A stretch of DNA of 64,000 nt, from assembly GCA_014529385.2 (NCBI GenBank), contig CM043958.1:155903293-155967292 (forward strand), given 5' to 3'. A program made the position numbers and the translations under genes. A model generated the notes under the pieces. It was not told where the DNA came from. It did no database searches and was given only the letters and a program-made list of their open reading frames with translations. The DNA is from Adiantum capillus-veneris. Its lineage: Eukaryota > Streptophyta > Polypodiopsida > Polypodiales > Pteridaceae. Below, one piece after another: positions 40,931 to 53,000 of this stretch; the first letter of the stretch is position 1; every line of letters starts with the position of its first letter.

Positions 40931-42403
40931 CCAATCCAAATGATTTTGTCATATTAAACTAATCATTTAATGTGGGAGAATAGATGGAGACAAGGGTTAG
41001 AATATAGACGTGTGCTTATGGGTCTATCTCAACAGGGGGCGAAAGGTAAAGGGGTCCAAATGAGAGATGAGCTACCAAAGAGCAAGGCTAGCTAATGGAG
41101 CTTGAAAGACCTTAGGTTTAGATTCAATAAAGACCTCCAAAGGTTAGTGTTAAAATGTCCTTTGACCTTAGGTAAGCTCGGGCTATGCTGGAGGTGGAAA
41201 CCTGGCCCAAGCTTGAGGTGCTTGTCATTCCTAATGTCTGAGATGCTTGAGGTGCTTGTCATGCTTGAGATGCTAGGGTTGTGCTTGAGGTGGGAACCCA
41301 GCCCAAGCTTGAGGAGCTTAAGAGCCGAGCTTGGGGAGACACATGCAGGTAAGGGGGGTGGTTGCTTGACCTCTCTCTCTCCCCTTTCTCAAGAGGCAAG
41401 TAGGACACATGTCAAGCCCCTAGCTAGGTTACCCTAAAGGAGTGTCCAAAGCCTATTGGTTGACCCCTAGAGAGGTCCAATGATAATTTAGTTGATTTAA
41501 TTATTTATTTTTGCATTTATCCAGTCCTCTCTCTCAAAGGGGAAAGAGGGACACTTGTCACAAGACTACCCTTGTTGCTTGATATGCATTCTACATGTGA
41601 TTGGCTAGGCTTGCAGGGGTCCAATGATCTTCCAAGTTGATCTAGAAGAGGAAGTCGACCAAACCAAGAAGGGGGGTTTCCTGGGGGTTATACTCTCCCA
41701 CACACACTCTCATTGTGTGAAGTGCAAAGTGCAAGAGCTCCATCTCCTTCTCCAAGCTGATTAGAGAAGCTGAGATTCTACACCAACACTCTTGGCTATG
41801 GAATGCAAATACAACCAAGAGCCATGCTTCAATGCTTAATCTTGCCATCTTCTCCATCTTCATTACTATGCTATTATGTATGCTAGCAAGAAGAGTGATG
41901 AGATAAGTGAGAAACTATTTCTTTCTCCTATGAATGTTTCTTCTTCCTCTTTCCTATTCTCATTCCCCGCTAGCTCTCTCCACCTTTGAAGATGTTTGAG
42001 GCCTTGGGACTGAGGCTTGGGATAGTTAATTCTTTTTACAAATTCTATGTTATGCTTGTGATGCATGATGCTTTCCATCTTCATTGCATCACCTAGGTCA
42101 CAAGGAACACAAAGATTGTATTGTACCAAGTCTCTCTTGATGGGAGAATCTATAATACAAATGCCTGTTGGAGGGGGAACCATGGAGGGGGAACCGGCTC
42201 CACATAAATCCGGTCCTTGTCAAGTTCTCTAGACTCTTTGTCTTGCAAAAGTATTGTTCATGCCAAGTTAATTAAGTACTATGTTTATGTTGCTACTGTC
42301 AATTAAGTTCACCCTCTATGTTCTCAAAGTATTCTCACAAAAATGCTTTTTTTAATTATCCTAATTCCACTATTCTCAAAGTTCATAGGCCATTTCCATT
42401 ACA
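40931..42403. other. Non-coding stretch, likely including the 5' LTR of element I
   Basis: No credible ORF. Imperfect repeats of AAGCTTGAGGTG-type text at 41180-41320 (GGTGGAAACCTGGCCCAAGC at 41196 and a variant at 41287) and GGAGGGGGAACC twice at 42172-42196. Ends CATTACA just before a Met-type PBS, so its right part is probably the 5' LTR of element I; the left end was not identified. Confidence 0.5.
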
Positions 42404-42404
42404 T

Positions 42405-42415
42405 TGATATCAGAG
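42405..42415 (+). other. Probable PBS of element I
   Basis: TGATATCAGAG, one mismatch to the Met-tRNA PBS TGGTATCAGAG, directly after CATTACA. Confidence 0.6.
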
Positions 42416-42823
42416 AATTTGGTTTCTCATTTCTTGCTTAAGAAGAGAGGTCCTTAAGTAGCCTATTAATGGTTTATTTTGTTAATTATATCAGGGTAAG
42501 TGGGACTGGGATCTATTGTAGATTTTGTTGAGCCCACTGTGTGGGATATGGTGTACACCTCGGGAGATTTGGTCTTAATAATGGGGTCTTTTTAGACTTG
42601 TCTATGGCTTTACCATTATTGAGTTATAAGAAGTTTGAAAGGAGCTATCCCTTCGCAATTCTGCAATATTAGACCCACTCCAATACTCTCTATAATTAAC
42701 CAATTTGAGATGTGGGTGTAGATGCTTAACTGCTGATTTTCAAACACTAAGAGGAGTAGCAACTAAGGTTTTGAATTGCCAAAGAATACACTAAGTAAAC
42801 ACACAAAGTATTCTATAATTAGC

Positions 42824-42964
42824 ATGACTGACAATAACCAAGAGAGGATAATGAACATTGATAAATTTGATTTTGCACATGAAGGTGCTAATGATGATAC
42901 CCCCATGTTTGTTAATTATCTTGTTACTAGGTTGCAACAAGCTATGGGCAACCCTACTTTTTAA
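42824..42964 (+). pseudogene. Element I gag N-terminus
   Basis: ATG 42824, MTDNNQERIMNIDKFDFAHE, open to a stop at 42964. Position just after the leader fits gag start. Too short for domain assignment. Confidence 0.45.
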
Positions 42965-42999
42965 ACCAAAGTTACTCAACAACTTTGTGCTTATGGGAT

Positions 43000-44260
43000 T
43001 GCCTTTCCTCTACAAGAGGAGAGAGAGCTTAGGAGGCCTCTTGATGAGACCCCCAAAATAAGACTCTCTCCCATACAAGAGGAGGAATCCAAAGAACAGG
43101 AAAATGATGAATCCCTAAGTTCCTCTGAAGATGTGGCTCCACAAAGATGGCAGTCTAGACAATTGCCAACTCCTCCCAAGAGGAAATTGTCAACCCAAAG
43201 TCCTTCTTCTCATTACTCCAAAAAGGGAAGAGAGGAAACAAAGGAAGAAAAGGGCAAGAAAGAGGTCACCCTCTTCTCCTTCTTCTTCACCTTCCTCCTC
43301 TTCTGACGAAAGTTATGGCTATTCTCCTAGAGAATACAAGAGGGGAGAACATCACAAATCTTACCCTGCATGGAAAAGGTCACAAAAGATCAAGAAGTTC
43401 AAAGAGGGAGGAAAAATTTTCTCACCTATGATGGCACCTTTGGTGACATTAACTAAGTATTGTCCTTCATCCAAAAATTTGATGTGGCCTTTGGAGATGA
43501 GGGCTTCACAGAGTCCTCCAATCTATGCCATGTAGCTATGCACTTCCAAAAATCAGCTCGTCAATGGTGGGCTAGCCTTCGTGGCAATGGCGAAGCCCCA
43601 AAGACATGGAAAAATCTACGAGTTTCCATCATGAAGCAATTCCTTGCAAGCGATACAAAGGACAAAGTGCTTACCAAATGGTGAAGTTTGAAGCTTCTCT
43701 CCCATGAGTCTATTCACAAATATGTGGACAAGTTTTAAGATTTACATCTCAAGGCTACTATCTTTCAAAAGATATACTTCACCAAGAGAAAGCAACAATT
43801 TTGTGTGGGATTACTTGAAGAGATGGCCGAGTACATCAACTCTTAACAGCAGCCTGTTGGTTCTATCACCAAAGTGATCCACCACACCATGGTTGCTTCG
43901 TGCATCAATTTCCAACAAGGGGCTAGACGGAATGTCAAGTCCATGGAAAACAAAGACAAGTGTGATGCAAAGGGGAAAACCAATGCCCAAAATTCCTCCC
44001 AAGGCAATTCCAACAATAAGAACAATCGGTCCAAGGAGAAGGGAGTTTACAAAGGTAAAAAAAAACTCTCTCTTGAAGAGCTTGAAGATTTTTTCAAGGA
44101 CCCTAAATTTAAGTGTGGGGAGCAAGGACATAGCTATAGTTCTTACCCCAATATGAATGCCCACAATAAGACTCCTAGAGGTTCCACCATCGAAGCTCCA
44201 AAAGAGGATTCTCATTGCAAAGGATCACCTTGCTTGGGGAAAGGTAAGGGAGCATGATGT
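43000..44260 (+). pseudogene. Element I gag with degraded zinc knuckle
   Basis: Charged/serine-rich linker (43050-43330), then FIQKFDVAFGDEGFTESSNL, AMHFQKSARQWWASLRGNGE and TWKNLRVSIMKQFLASDTKD (Retrotrans_gag), stops at 43682 and 43738 and more capsid text to 43846. KFKCGEQGHSYSSYP at about 44107-44150 is a knuckle whose first and last Cys are altered. Three or more frames are used. Confidence 0.82.
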
Positions 44261-44690
44261 CTTCATCTTGTTTGACCCTGGCTCTACTCACAACTTCATA
44301 TCAACAAAGTTGGCCACCAAGTTGGACATTCAAGCTTTTGAGATGGGATATACTGTAACTTCCAACACCGCTTTCAAGGGCCAGCAAGCCTCCGTTACTC
44401 CCTTGATTGGGAAGACGAGGCTTCATGTCCAAAGCTATGTCGACAAAGAATACTTTTTCGTCTCTCCTCTCCAACATGAGGATGCTATCCTAGGGGCACC
44501 ATGGTTCAACCGCATGGATTTCAACATGAAGTTCCCTGAAAGGAGAATCTACTTCACCTACAGGAAAAAGAATATGTATATATATGCTAGTGAGTCTGGT
44601 CGCACTATACCACTTGTAAATCCTCCTTCTTTTGATAATTCAATGAAGAGCTCAATTTTTGTGTATCGTATGATTTTTGTAAAAGAATCT
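44243..44690 (+). pseudogene. Element I protease
   Basis: VFILFDPGSTHNFISTKLAT carries the retropepsin active-site Asp (Asp-Pro-Gly-Ser), then VSPLQHEDAILGAPWFNRMD gives the ILG block. Overlaps the gag frame end by a frame change. Continues into the duplicated spacer before RT. The Pro after Asp is unusual (Ser/Thr is typical). Confidence 0.84.
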
Positions 44691-44826
44691 ACTTCACCTA
44701 TACAGGGAAAAGAATATGTATATATATTCTAGTGAGTCTGGTCACACTATACCACTTGTAAATCCTCCTCCTTTTGATAATTCAATGAAGAGCTCAATTT
44801 TTGTGTACCGTATGATTTTTGTCAAA
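44545..44826 (+). repeat. Tandem duplication of about 140 bp between protease and RT
   Basis: The segment starting GAATCTACTTCACCTA recurs at 44545 and 44685 and runs through the same text (SESGxTIPLVNPPxFDNSMK encoded twice) with about 5% differences. The second copy has a small insertion that shifts the frame. Confidence 0.93.
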
Positions 44827-44849
44827 GAGTCCCTAAAAGATCCTAATGT

Positions 44850-45662
44850 TTTATCAAATGTAAATGGTAGGAATCAAGAAGAGTTATACTTGTCTAATTC
44901 TCTAAAAGGATTCCAAGATGTGATTGATGATATCCCTATGGACTTACCTCCAAAACAAGGAGATGATGACCATCAAATTGAGCTCCTACCAGGAAGCTCA
45001 CCGCCTAACAAGACTCCTTATGGATTTTCCCAAGCTCAACAAGAGGAGATCATTAGGCAAGTGCAAGAATTGGTAGACAAAGGGATGGTGAGGCCTAGCT
45101 CCTCTCCCTTTTGTTCTCCAGTCCTTTTAGTGCAAAAGAAAGATGGTATATATCGTATGCGTGTGGACTATCGAGCACTAAACCATATCACTATCAAAAA
45201 AAAAATCATTCACCTTGGGTAGAAGATCTCTTTGACAAGCTACAAGGCTCTACCTACTTCAATAGGATTGACGTTACAAGGATAGTGGATGAAGATGTCC
45301 TAAAGACAGCGTTTTGTACAACGTTTGGTCTTTATGAATATCTAGTCATGCCTTTTTGCTTGACTAATGCACCAGCCACGTTCAATTGTCTAATGAAGAA
45401 AATATTTAGACCCTACCACAAATTCACTGGAGTGTTCTTTGATGATATCATCATCTACTCCAAGTCCTTGGGAGGAACACAAGCAACATCTCCAAGTGAT
45501 TTTTCAAGAATTGAGGGAGAACAAGCTTTTTCTCAACCAAAAGAAAAAAAAATTTCCCTTCAAGAGATTCAATACTTAGGTCATATTATCTCTCAAGATG
45601 GTATCCGTATGGATCCATCAAAGTTAGACCATGGCCTAATCCAAGGAATATACATGAGCTAA
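44850..45662 (+). pseudogene. Element I reverse transcriptase
   Basis: QIELLPGSSPPNKTPYGFSQ, VRPSSSPFCSPVLLVQKKDG, RMRVDYRALNHITIK, a frameshift at a run of A (45199-45207), then LFDKLQGSTYFNRIDV, VLKTAFCTTFGLYEYLVMPF, GVFFDDIIIYS (catalytic FFDD) and IQYLGHIISQDGIRMDPSKL. All main RT blocks are present; the L-R-S-G-Y block is altered to VTRIVDED, so catalysis is doubtful even apart from frames. Confidence 0.9.
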
Positions 45663-46204
45663 GAAGATTTATTGGTATGTGTGCATACTATAGACGCTTC
45701 ATAGAGAAATTTTCTCATATAGTAGGACCATTACATAACTTAACAAAGAAGAAAATCAAGTATTCATGGACTGCTAAGGAGCAAAATGCTTTTGACAAGT
45801 TCAAAGAGAAGCTTACCTCCCAACCAGTCCTCATGCTTCCGGATCTCTCAAAGCCATTTGAGGTCCAATGTGATGCTTGTGGTGATTGCCTTGGAGCAGT
45901 CTTTCTTCAAGAAGGGCATGCCATAGCATATGAGAGCCGAAGGCTCAATATGGATGAACGAGTCTTAGTCATTTATGAGAAAGAGCTTTTAGCTTTTCTA
46001 CATGCCCTAAACAAATGGAAGCACTATCTCTTGGGCACTCTGTTTATTTTACAAATAGACCATCAAAGTCTCAAGTACTTCATGACACAAACCAAGCTTT
46101 CCGACAAACAAATGAGGTGGAAATTTTTTTTTTTGCAAGTTTATTTTCATATTGCTCACATTGCTCGTAAGAACAATCAAGTGGCCAATGCACTTTCACA
46201 ATGA
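45663..46204 (+). pseudogene. Element I RT thumb and RNase H
   Basis: RRFIGMCAYYRRFIEKFSHI, YSWTAKEQNAFDKFKEKLTS, then RNase H: VQCDACGDCLGAVFLQEGHA (first Asp region), YESRRLNMDERVLVIYEKEL, HALNKWKHYLLGTLFILQID and HQSLKYFMTQTKLSDKQMR. Open from 45677 to the stop at 46202; a frame change at about 45660 separates it from RT. Confidence 0.9.
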
Positions 46205-47114
46205 CCAAAAGTTAACGTGGTGTCTATAGCAACTCACAATGATCTATCTTCTATGATAGATGAGTATGCTACTAACCCTGACTTTAAAGACATAATGTTA
46301 GCCCCGAATTTGGGAAAGAAAGAGGAACCATTCACCTTGCAGTATGGTTATCTTCTCCATGGCAATAGGCTATGTGTTACCAACTCCCTTCATGAGATGA
46401 TTATGAATCTCATGCTCCTCCATATGCGGGACATAGAGGAATTCAACCTACTCTTGAAGGAGTAGAGACGTACTTCTATTGTCCTACCACGAAAATGGAC
46501 ATACAAGAGTATGTTTCAAAATGTTTTGTATGCCAAAAGACTAAGTATGATACAGGGAAGCAACCTGGATTACTCCAACCATTACCAATCCCTAATTCAC
46601 CATGGGAGAGTATATCCATGGATTTTATCTTTGGATTACCCAAGTCTATCCATGGAAATACAAGAATATAGACAATAGTTGACAGGTTTAAGAAGTAAGC
46701 ACACTTTATTCCTATCAAGAAGACTATTCAGGCACACCACAAGTAGAAACTCTCTTCATATTTCAGATTTTCAAACTCCATAGATTTCCAACATCCATTG
46801 TGTCAGATAGAGATCCTAGAATGACCAGTAATCTTTGGAAAGGTCTCTTTGAAAATCTAGATAAAAGATTGAATTTCTCTTCGGCCTATCACCCACAAAT
46901 GGATGGCCAAAGTGAGATAGCCAATCTTACGATACTCGAAGTAGATCAACGCTCACAATGGGAGAAATACTTATCTCTTGTAGAGTATGCGTACGATAAT
47001 ATAATCTATACTTCTATGAGAAAATCGCCTTTTGAAATAATTGAGGGAAGACCTAAAAGTCCCTTGCTACTTAAAGTATATGGGAAGATCTTCGCTACCG
47101 CAATGAGTATAGCC
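46205..47114 (+). pseudogene. Element I integrase, zinc finger and DDE core
   Basis: GYLLHGNRLCVTNSLHEMIM, then by frame change a zinc-finger part (CFVCQKTKYD) and SMDFIFGLPKS, giving the first Asp, stops at about 46670-46700, SDRDPRMTSNLWKGLFENLD (second Asp, codon 46806) and QMDGQSEIANL (Glu, codon 46914), D-X35-E spacing. Frame 46800-47110 is open until the MITE. Family-typical AHFIPIKKT also visible. Confidence 0.88.
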
Positions 47115-47402
47115 GGGTGAAAGCATGTTAACCTTTCATTCTTTTTCATGTCCCGGACAATGCTAACTAGCACAATTTTGGCATATGCTAACTAGTACAA
47201 TAACTTGAGCTACATCTCCAAGATCTATGACATATGATATATCAATATAAAGCACTTGAAACAGGAATCCAAATGTACAACCTCCGACAAATTTTGATAT
47301 TATTTGTAAAAAATTTACCGAGACGCCCAACTTTTCAAAGATATGCTAACTTGAAACTGCTAACTAGCACAAAAAGTGCGATAGGTTAACATGCTTTCAC
47401 CC
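47115..47402. mobile_element. 288 bp MITE in the integrase of element I
   Basis: Terminal inverted repeats of 19 bp or more (GGGTGAAAGCATGTTAACC), direct repeat AGCC on both sides (47111-47114, 47403-47406). Interior has GCTAACTAGCACAA repeats and no ORF. Removing it with one AGCC copy joins the integrase frames AMSIA and VTYKNLFKRL without a stop. The 4 bp duplication does not decide the superfamily. Confidence 0.9.
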
Positions 47403-47781
47403 AGCCGTGACCTACAAGAATCTTTTCAAAAGATTAAGGAGTCTATATCCATATCTTGACAAAGGCAAAAAGATGTTTCTTGGCAAGCACAAAAGAGGCT
47501 TAACATTCAAAGAAAATGATTGGGTATTACTTAAGTTTCCCAAGGCTCGATTGAGGCAAATGACAGGCAAATATCCTATAGGCCATCAAAAGTATTATGC
47601 TAAACTAACAAAAATATGCTATGGTCCTTTTCAAATCTTGAAGCCAATCAATGAGATGGCTTATCAAATCAAGTTGCCCAACCATTGGCTCATACACAAT
47701 GCTTTTCATGTGAGCCTATTTAAGCCCTACAAAGAAGAGCCACCAAGTGAACCAATTATTGAAGACCCTCCAGAAAAATGA
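47403..47781 (+). pseudogene. Element I integrase C-terminal domain
   Basis: Open frame: KGKKMFLGKHKRGLTFKEND, WVLLKFPKARLRQMTGKYPI, YYAKLTKICYGPFQILKPIN, MAYQIKLPNHWLIHNAFHVS, LFKPYKEEPPSEPIIEDPPE. This GPF/HNAFHVSLFKPY pattern is the standard gypsy integrase tail before the chromodomain. Ends in a stop at 47779, overlapping the chromodomain frame. Confidence 0.9.
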
Positions 47782-48005
47782 GAGACCAAGAAGAGGTGCT
47801 ACAACCCGAAGCTATCCTTTGGCATGAAGACAAGGTACTACAACGTGGTAAGATTATGCAATGGTATCTTATTAAGTTTCAAAATTATCCCTTTGAAGAT
47901 GCTAGATGGATGCAAGGAACACAGCTTAAGGATAGTATGAACCTTGTCAATGCTTACAATGCTGCATTAGTAAGTTGCATTATACATTATATGGGAAACA
48001 TATAA
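47778..48005 (+). pseudogene. Element I chromodomain
   Basis: EEVLQPEAILWHEDKVLQRG, KIMQWYLIKFQNYPFEDARW, then MQGTQLKDSMNLVNAYN. The YLIKFQNYPFEDARW core matches chromodomain (YLVKWKGYPxEDxxWE). It needs a one-base shift from the integrase frame. In family members it is fused to integrase and binds histone marks. Confidence 0.83.
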
Positions 48006-48248
48006 TACATCATATACGGGTGTATTTAAACTGACCCCATATTATACGAGCGTATTATACGATGACATGTCATTAAAAACGGCAACATTTTTTCTTCTCG
48101 ATTTTTTGATCGAAGTACCAGCTTTCAGTCGAAAGATGTTTAGGACAAACTTTTTTCCAATTGAAAGATGTATTGATCAAAAAGAAAATTATATATACAG
48201 GCACATGCCTTGTTGAGACTAGTGTTCCTCACAAAAGGTACTCCATGT
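48006..48248. other. Short A/T-rich junction between elements I and J
   Basis: Contains ATAC/GTAT-rich text (about 48000-48060) and no reading frame that matches either element; the 3' LTR of I is not present. Confidence 0.5.
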
Positions 48249-48915
48249 CAATAGGAGACAAAAATCAAATTAAGACCAGGCAAGAAAAATCAAGCTATGG
48301 ATGCTCTGAACCAACAAGTAGTGGCCCTTGCCATTACGCTATTCCTTTCAACCCTACTCACCCAGGTTATCACAAAATGTTTTCTTCTCTTAAGCAAAAT
48401 TTATACTGGCCTAAGATGAAAAAGGATACCTTGGAGTATGTTAAGAAGTGTCTGATATGCCAAAAGGTGAAAGAGTTAAGATTCTTGGGAAGTTACAACC
48501 ATTAGATATACCTACAACGAATTGGGAATGCATCAATATGGATTTTGTAGCAGGGTTACCTAAGACTACTAGAAATTTTGAGTCAATTTTTGTCACAAAG
48601 AATACACTTGAAGCAATGGATTGCCAAATCAAAATAATAAGGGAGAATCTTAAGAGAGCAAGTGACATGCAAAAGAGTTATGCTGATTTACATAGATCTC
48701 CTCGGATTTTTAAGACAGGAGATAGAGTTTTCCTTAGGGTCAAACCAAAGATAAGTTCACTCAAACTGGTAAAATACAGGAAGTTAGCATATAGATATTG
48801 TGAACCCTTTGAGATTCTAAGAAGGATAGAAAACCAGTGGAAGGGCTATCCCATTGAAGATCCCTCTTGGGAATATTGGGAATTCCTTACTTCTCAGTTT
48901 CCTCATCTTTTTTAA
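48249..48915 (+). pseudogene. Gypsy J: deleted RNase H tail, integrase pieces and chromodomain
   Basis: RPGKKNQAMDALNQQVVALA (RNase H tail), then a jump to the integrase zinc finger HPGYHKMFSSLKQNLYWPKM with CLICQKV, LQPLDIPTTNWECINMDFVA, a jump to SDMQKSYADLHRSPRIFKTG, DRVFLRVKPKISSLKLVKYR, and another to the chromodomain end QWKGYPIEDPSWEYWEFLTS. Three internal deletions, each within the normal order. Same family as F and G. Confidence 0.85.
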
Positions 48916-49586
48916 TTAGTATTCTCCTCTTTTTTTTGGGACTCAAACTAAACCATGTTAGCCCATGTAACTACAAATCCAAGTTCTATCTTATTGAGCC
49001 TTTGTAACCTGACCTTTTTCTAAATAATAACAAGATTAGCATTATCCTTTACATCTTGTGACTCGGATCTCTGTATGGAATTACAAAATCAAAAAATAGA
49101 TTTAGTTATGTTTGAAATTCTCTCAAGGACTTTTATCAAATACAAGATATAAGAACTCAGAACCAATTTCATTATATCCATCAAGAAAAATTAGAGAAAG
49201 AAGGACTTAAGACAGGCACCAAGATCTTAGAACATGATGAACATGTTAAGGGATACAACGAAGATAAATTTTCTAGAGGTCAATAAGCCCATCCATTACA
49301 TGATCACAAAAGCAGCTATCACAAGCAGGGCACATATTAGGCCTCTCATCAATAGGAAGAATTCACTGTGAAATTGCTGCACTGATCTCTCTAGTATGAG
49401 GTGAGAAGTTAAAGGTCCTTCTAAGTGGTAAACCAAAGTGAGGGTGAAGATATATCTTTTGATGAGGAAGGAATTGAGCAATGAAAAAGACTCATTCTAA
49501 AAAACCTCGATGCATTGACCTCATCCCGTAGTAATATCGAGGACCCAAACCCATAGCTTCCATAACCATAGCCAAACAGACATTAT
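48916..49586. other. 3' untranslated or degraded region of gypsy J
   Basis: No intact frame; continues from the chromodomain toward the accessory ORF remnant and the LTR-like foldback start. Confidence 0.45.
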
Positions 49587-49905
49587 TACAAAAGTGATCC
49601 CAATCCCAAAGTGTCACCCTTGTTATAATTTGAAACGTCTGCCATTTGGTTTGAGCTACTGGAGTTCCCAAGTGAGTAAATAGCAGGCTCCCATATTGCT
49701 TCACAAAATATCTCCTCGCGGATTTACTTGTTTGCTGCAAATAAGGAATGGCCACATATAAAACTAGCTCTTTCCACCGATCCATAAAGTAAGGTAATGA
49801 GATAAGAGACAAACCTAAGAAATTTTGACAAGGGATGGAAAGAAAAGTGAAAGACAAAGGAATAATACTGTAAGAAATGAAAAAATATTTCACCTTATAT
49901 AGACA
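49587..49905 (+). pseudogene. Gypsy J 3' accessory ORF remnant
   Basis: YYKSDPNPK, FETS, WFELLEFPSE, then EWPHIKLALSTDP, interrupted by stops. Homologous to 26112-25915 on the minus strand. The encoded protein is not recognised. Confidence 0.5.
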
Positions 49906-50027
49906 AGTTAGCTAGCAAACTAAATAAGCATTACCCAGAAGTTGAAAGTGTAACGTGCGGATGAAGATTTATCACCTTCCTTATTTGTTTCGAGCTGAGG
50001 ACAGCTCTTTCTTTTTGTTGAGGAGTT

Positions 50028-53000
50028 TGTAGGGTCCTCCTCTTAACCCTTACTCTTGACGACATATCTACTCCGTCGACTTTTCAAAAATAATTGAGTA
50101 AATTTGGGCTATAGCTAAACACCCTAGTTACTCACATGACACTTTCGGTTTACACCATGGGAACGTGGATATAACCAATGCATGGAAAATTAGTTTTATC
50201 TCAAGAAAAATTTACATAAGGAAATAAACAAAGAATAAGGGTAAGGTGAAAAAGTAACTTGTTGGAAAAGTAGTTTGTTGCATAATCCCCTTGTTAGAAA
50301 AGTAGCTTGTTGCTTAACACTAGTTTGGTACAAAAACAGGACACTTTAAGTGTCCTTTTTTTACAAATTTAAATTAAATGCTACTTGCATTAGACAATTT
50401 ATTTAAGAAAACCCTCTTGATATGCTTAAATATGTTAGCTAAAGGGTCTTTTAAAAATATAACCTTGCATTTTAGAATCTATCATGATCAAGAACTATAC
50501 TCATCAAGTTGACCCTCGTAAACTCCGATTGACGCTTTGAAGAAATCGCCTTTATAAGCTCAAGAAAAAATGAAGCGACCTTGTAGGAAATTTTAGGTGA
50601 CTCTTCCACACTTTTGCTATAGATAATTGAAAGTTTCATGTGCAAAAAAATTGACTTTGGAGTATATAAAATAATGGAAAGTTCCATGTGTTTGATATGG
50701 TCATTTCAAGCATACCGTTATATACAAAGAAAAATATCTTTCTGATGTATTTGTGAGTTTTAGAAAGTGATACATTGCTTGCCCTTTCCATTGATCACTC
50801 AAGGTGTCAAGTAGAAGGGCTTTGGTATGCAACAATTGTTGGATCATTTTAAATATTCAAAACTGCATAAGAGAAAACTTTCATATTTTCATTCTTGAGA
50901 CATAAGCATTCAAAACCTCAATAAATATCAAACTTTCCATGTAGATCTACTAAATGTATCAAAGTACGTGGTACATACACAATTGGAGTGTCTAAAACTT
51001 TGGTTTCAATGTTATTATGGAGAACTCAAGATTTTCAAGAGTTTTTGCACGATAAAACTTTCAAGATAGAGTTCAAGCAACGAGATTTAATTGAGTTAGG
51101 GAGCCCAAAAAATACGTAGTTTCTTGGTTTAAGCATATAAAGTCATTTGTAGTTGTCAAATTGCACTAGAATAGTACCAATTTCATGAGGGGACCTTTGG
51201 AAGACCAAAATTATGCTCTTATTCAGCACATGCTCAAGTATGAAATTATGTCTATAGCTTGTACATGACTTGAAAACTTATCTTTGAAATGCATTCCGTT
51301 GTTTCGTAGCACTAAGTGCTAACACTTGGCTTTTATAAACATAAAAAAGGCAATCTCTACAAAAAGATATAATAATTTTATAATTTTTTTGGCTAAGTAG
51401 CTTGAAATTTTACTAAAATTTATGTCTTAGAACTTACCAGAATTCTCTCCATACATATTGTATTTTGATATGGAGAAAAATCCAGTGTTTTCTTTCCCTC
51501 ATGACCAATCTATGGTAGAAGCAAGGTGTAAAAAACTTCTTTCTAGCTTGACAAATAAATTGCCAAAACCTGGTAAAAAAATAGGACACTTTAGTGTCTC
51601 AGGACACTTAAGTGTCCAATTACAGAACTAGTGTTAAGTAGCTTGTTGAAGAAGCTTTGAAAAGGAAGAAAGGATATCAAGATATGCAAAACTAACTTAT
51701 CAAGATAAGTTAAGGGTCTTATCAAATTAATCTTAAAAGGAGGCCTTCCCTACTCATTAAACACTTCTCTTCACACTTTTGAAAGTGCAAGTCAAAATTA
51801 ATCCTCTTTCACACACACCCCTCCAGACACCTCTCTCACTAAGAGAAGCCATGTCCATAAACATAATCAAGATCAGAATTACACCCTCACCTTCTCTCTC
51901 CTAACCTTCAAGCTTTCCATAGCTTGAATCTTTCTACTAACCTCTCATTCTTCCAATTGGAAAATCGGTGGTCTTCAAGCAAAGTAAAGCGGGAAAGAGC
52001 CGGCTACGTCAACACACTTCATTGCTCTTCCAAAGCAAGGAGAAGACCCTACCATATACACACTAAGGTAAGGTTATCTTGTTAATTCTCATTCTTGAAA
52101 AACATTTATTTTCATGCTTACTTAAGTTCAGGCATAAGCTCTTCCATTTTCATAAGCAATCCTTTTTGCTTAGGGATAAGATGTAGCTTCTTTGTTGGTT
52201 GTATATGTGCAAGGTTTTGTTAAGTAATGCAAATTAGGTTGATACTTAATTTTCTCAAGGATAAGTTGAGGTTTTGAAGGTTAAATTACCATAATCAATG
52301 GAAGTTATTTGAAAAAAAGGATTCTTCTTAAAGTCATTCCCTCCCTTTCCCTCTTATCAATTGGAAAGTCTCAAAATCATAAACCTATTCTATCTACATA
52401 ATTAATCCTCTCCACGGTAGTAAAGGTAGGCCTAAATCCCTTCTTAAAGAAGAATTTATTAATCATTCATACACTATTACATGCGTATTTTATGATACAC
52501 TAACATGTCCACTCTTACGAACTTTGCAATTTTTACACTACCATACATAGAAGGTTTTGACTCTTGCATAAGCACTCAAAGGAAGTTTTTTATTAATTTT
52601 CACAAGATTGCAAGCTGGTGCATTTCAAAGTTTTGTGTTTACCATGCATAGATACACCAAAGAAAAACTCATTGTAGAAAGCATATGCATTGTTCATTTT
52701 AAGTTTGTCTACTTTCAAACAAACTTGAAGGGTTCCGTAAGGGATAGCTTCATGGAAGTCGTGACCGTGTTGTTTGAACATAAAACTCCCATCGCTTCCA
52801 TGGAGATGCCCCATGGATAGAAAATGATGAAAAGGGACCAAAATGGGATTCATCAAAGTCGGGGTTAACTCGAAACTTACGTTAAAAAAAAAACCTTAAA
52901 CTTCCAAGAGATTCATAATTTCTTAAGATCTTGTTTGAGTAGAAACTTAAAAGAAAATAGGAACTAAGGGATCATAACTCAAGGATCTTAATCTAAATTT

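Larger units (their letters stand above)
42405..48005 (+). mobile_element. Chromovirus-type Ty3/gypsy element I
   Basis: PBS, gag, protease, RT, RNase H, integrase and a C-terminal chromodomain in canonical order on the plus strand, with a MITE inserted in integrase. Frame breaks in every domain; no 3' LTR. The chromodomain places it among plant chromoviruses, which can target chromatin marks for integration. Confidence 0.87.

Noticed and set aside
41102-41437. 111-codon Leu-rich plus-strand ORF
   Set aside because: Arises from the GCTTGAGGTG-type imperfect repeats; no domain and no splice or promoter context.
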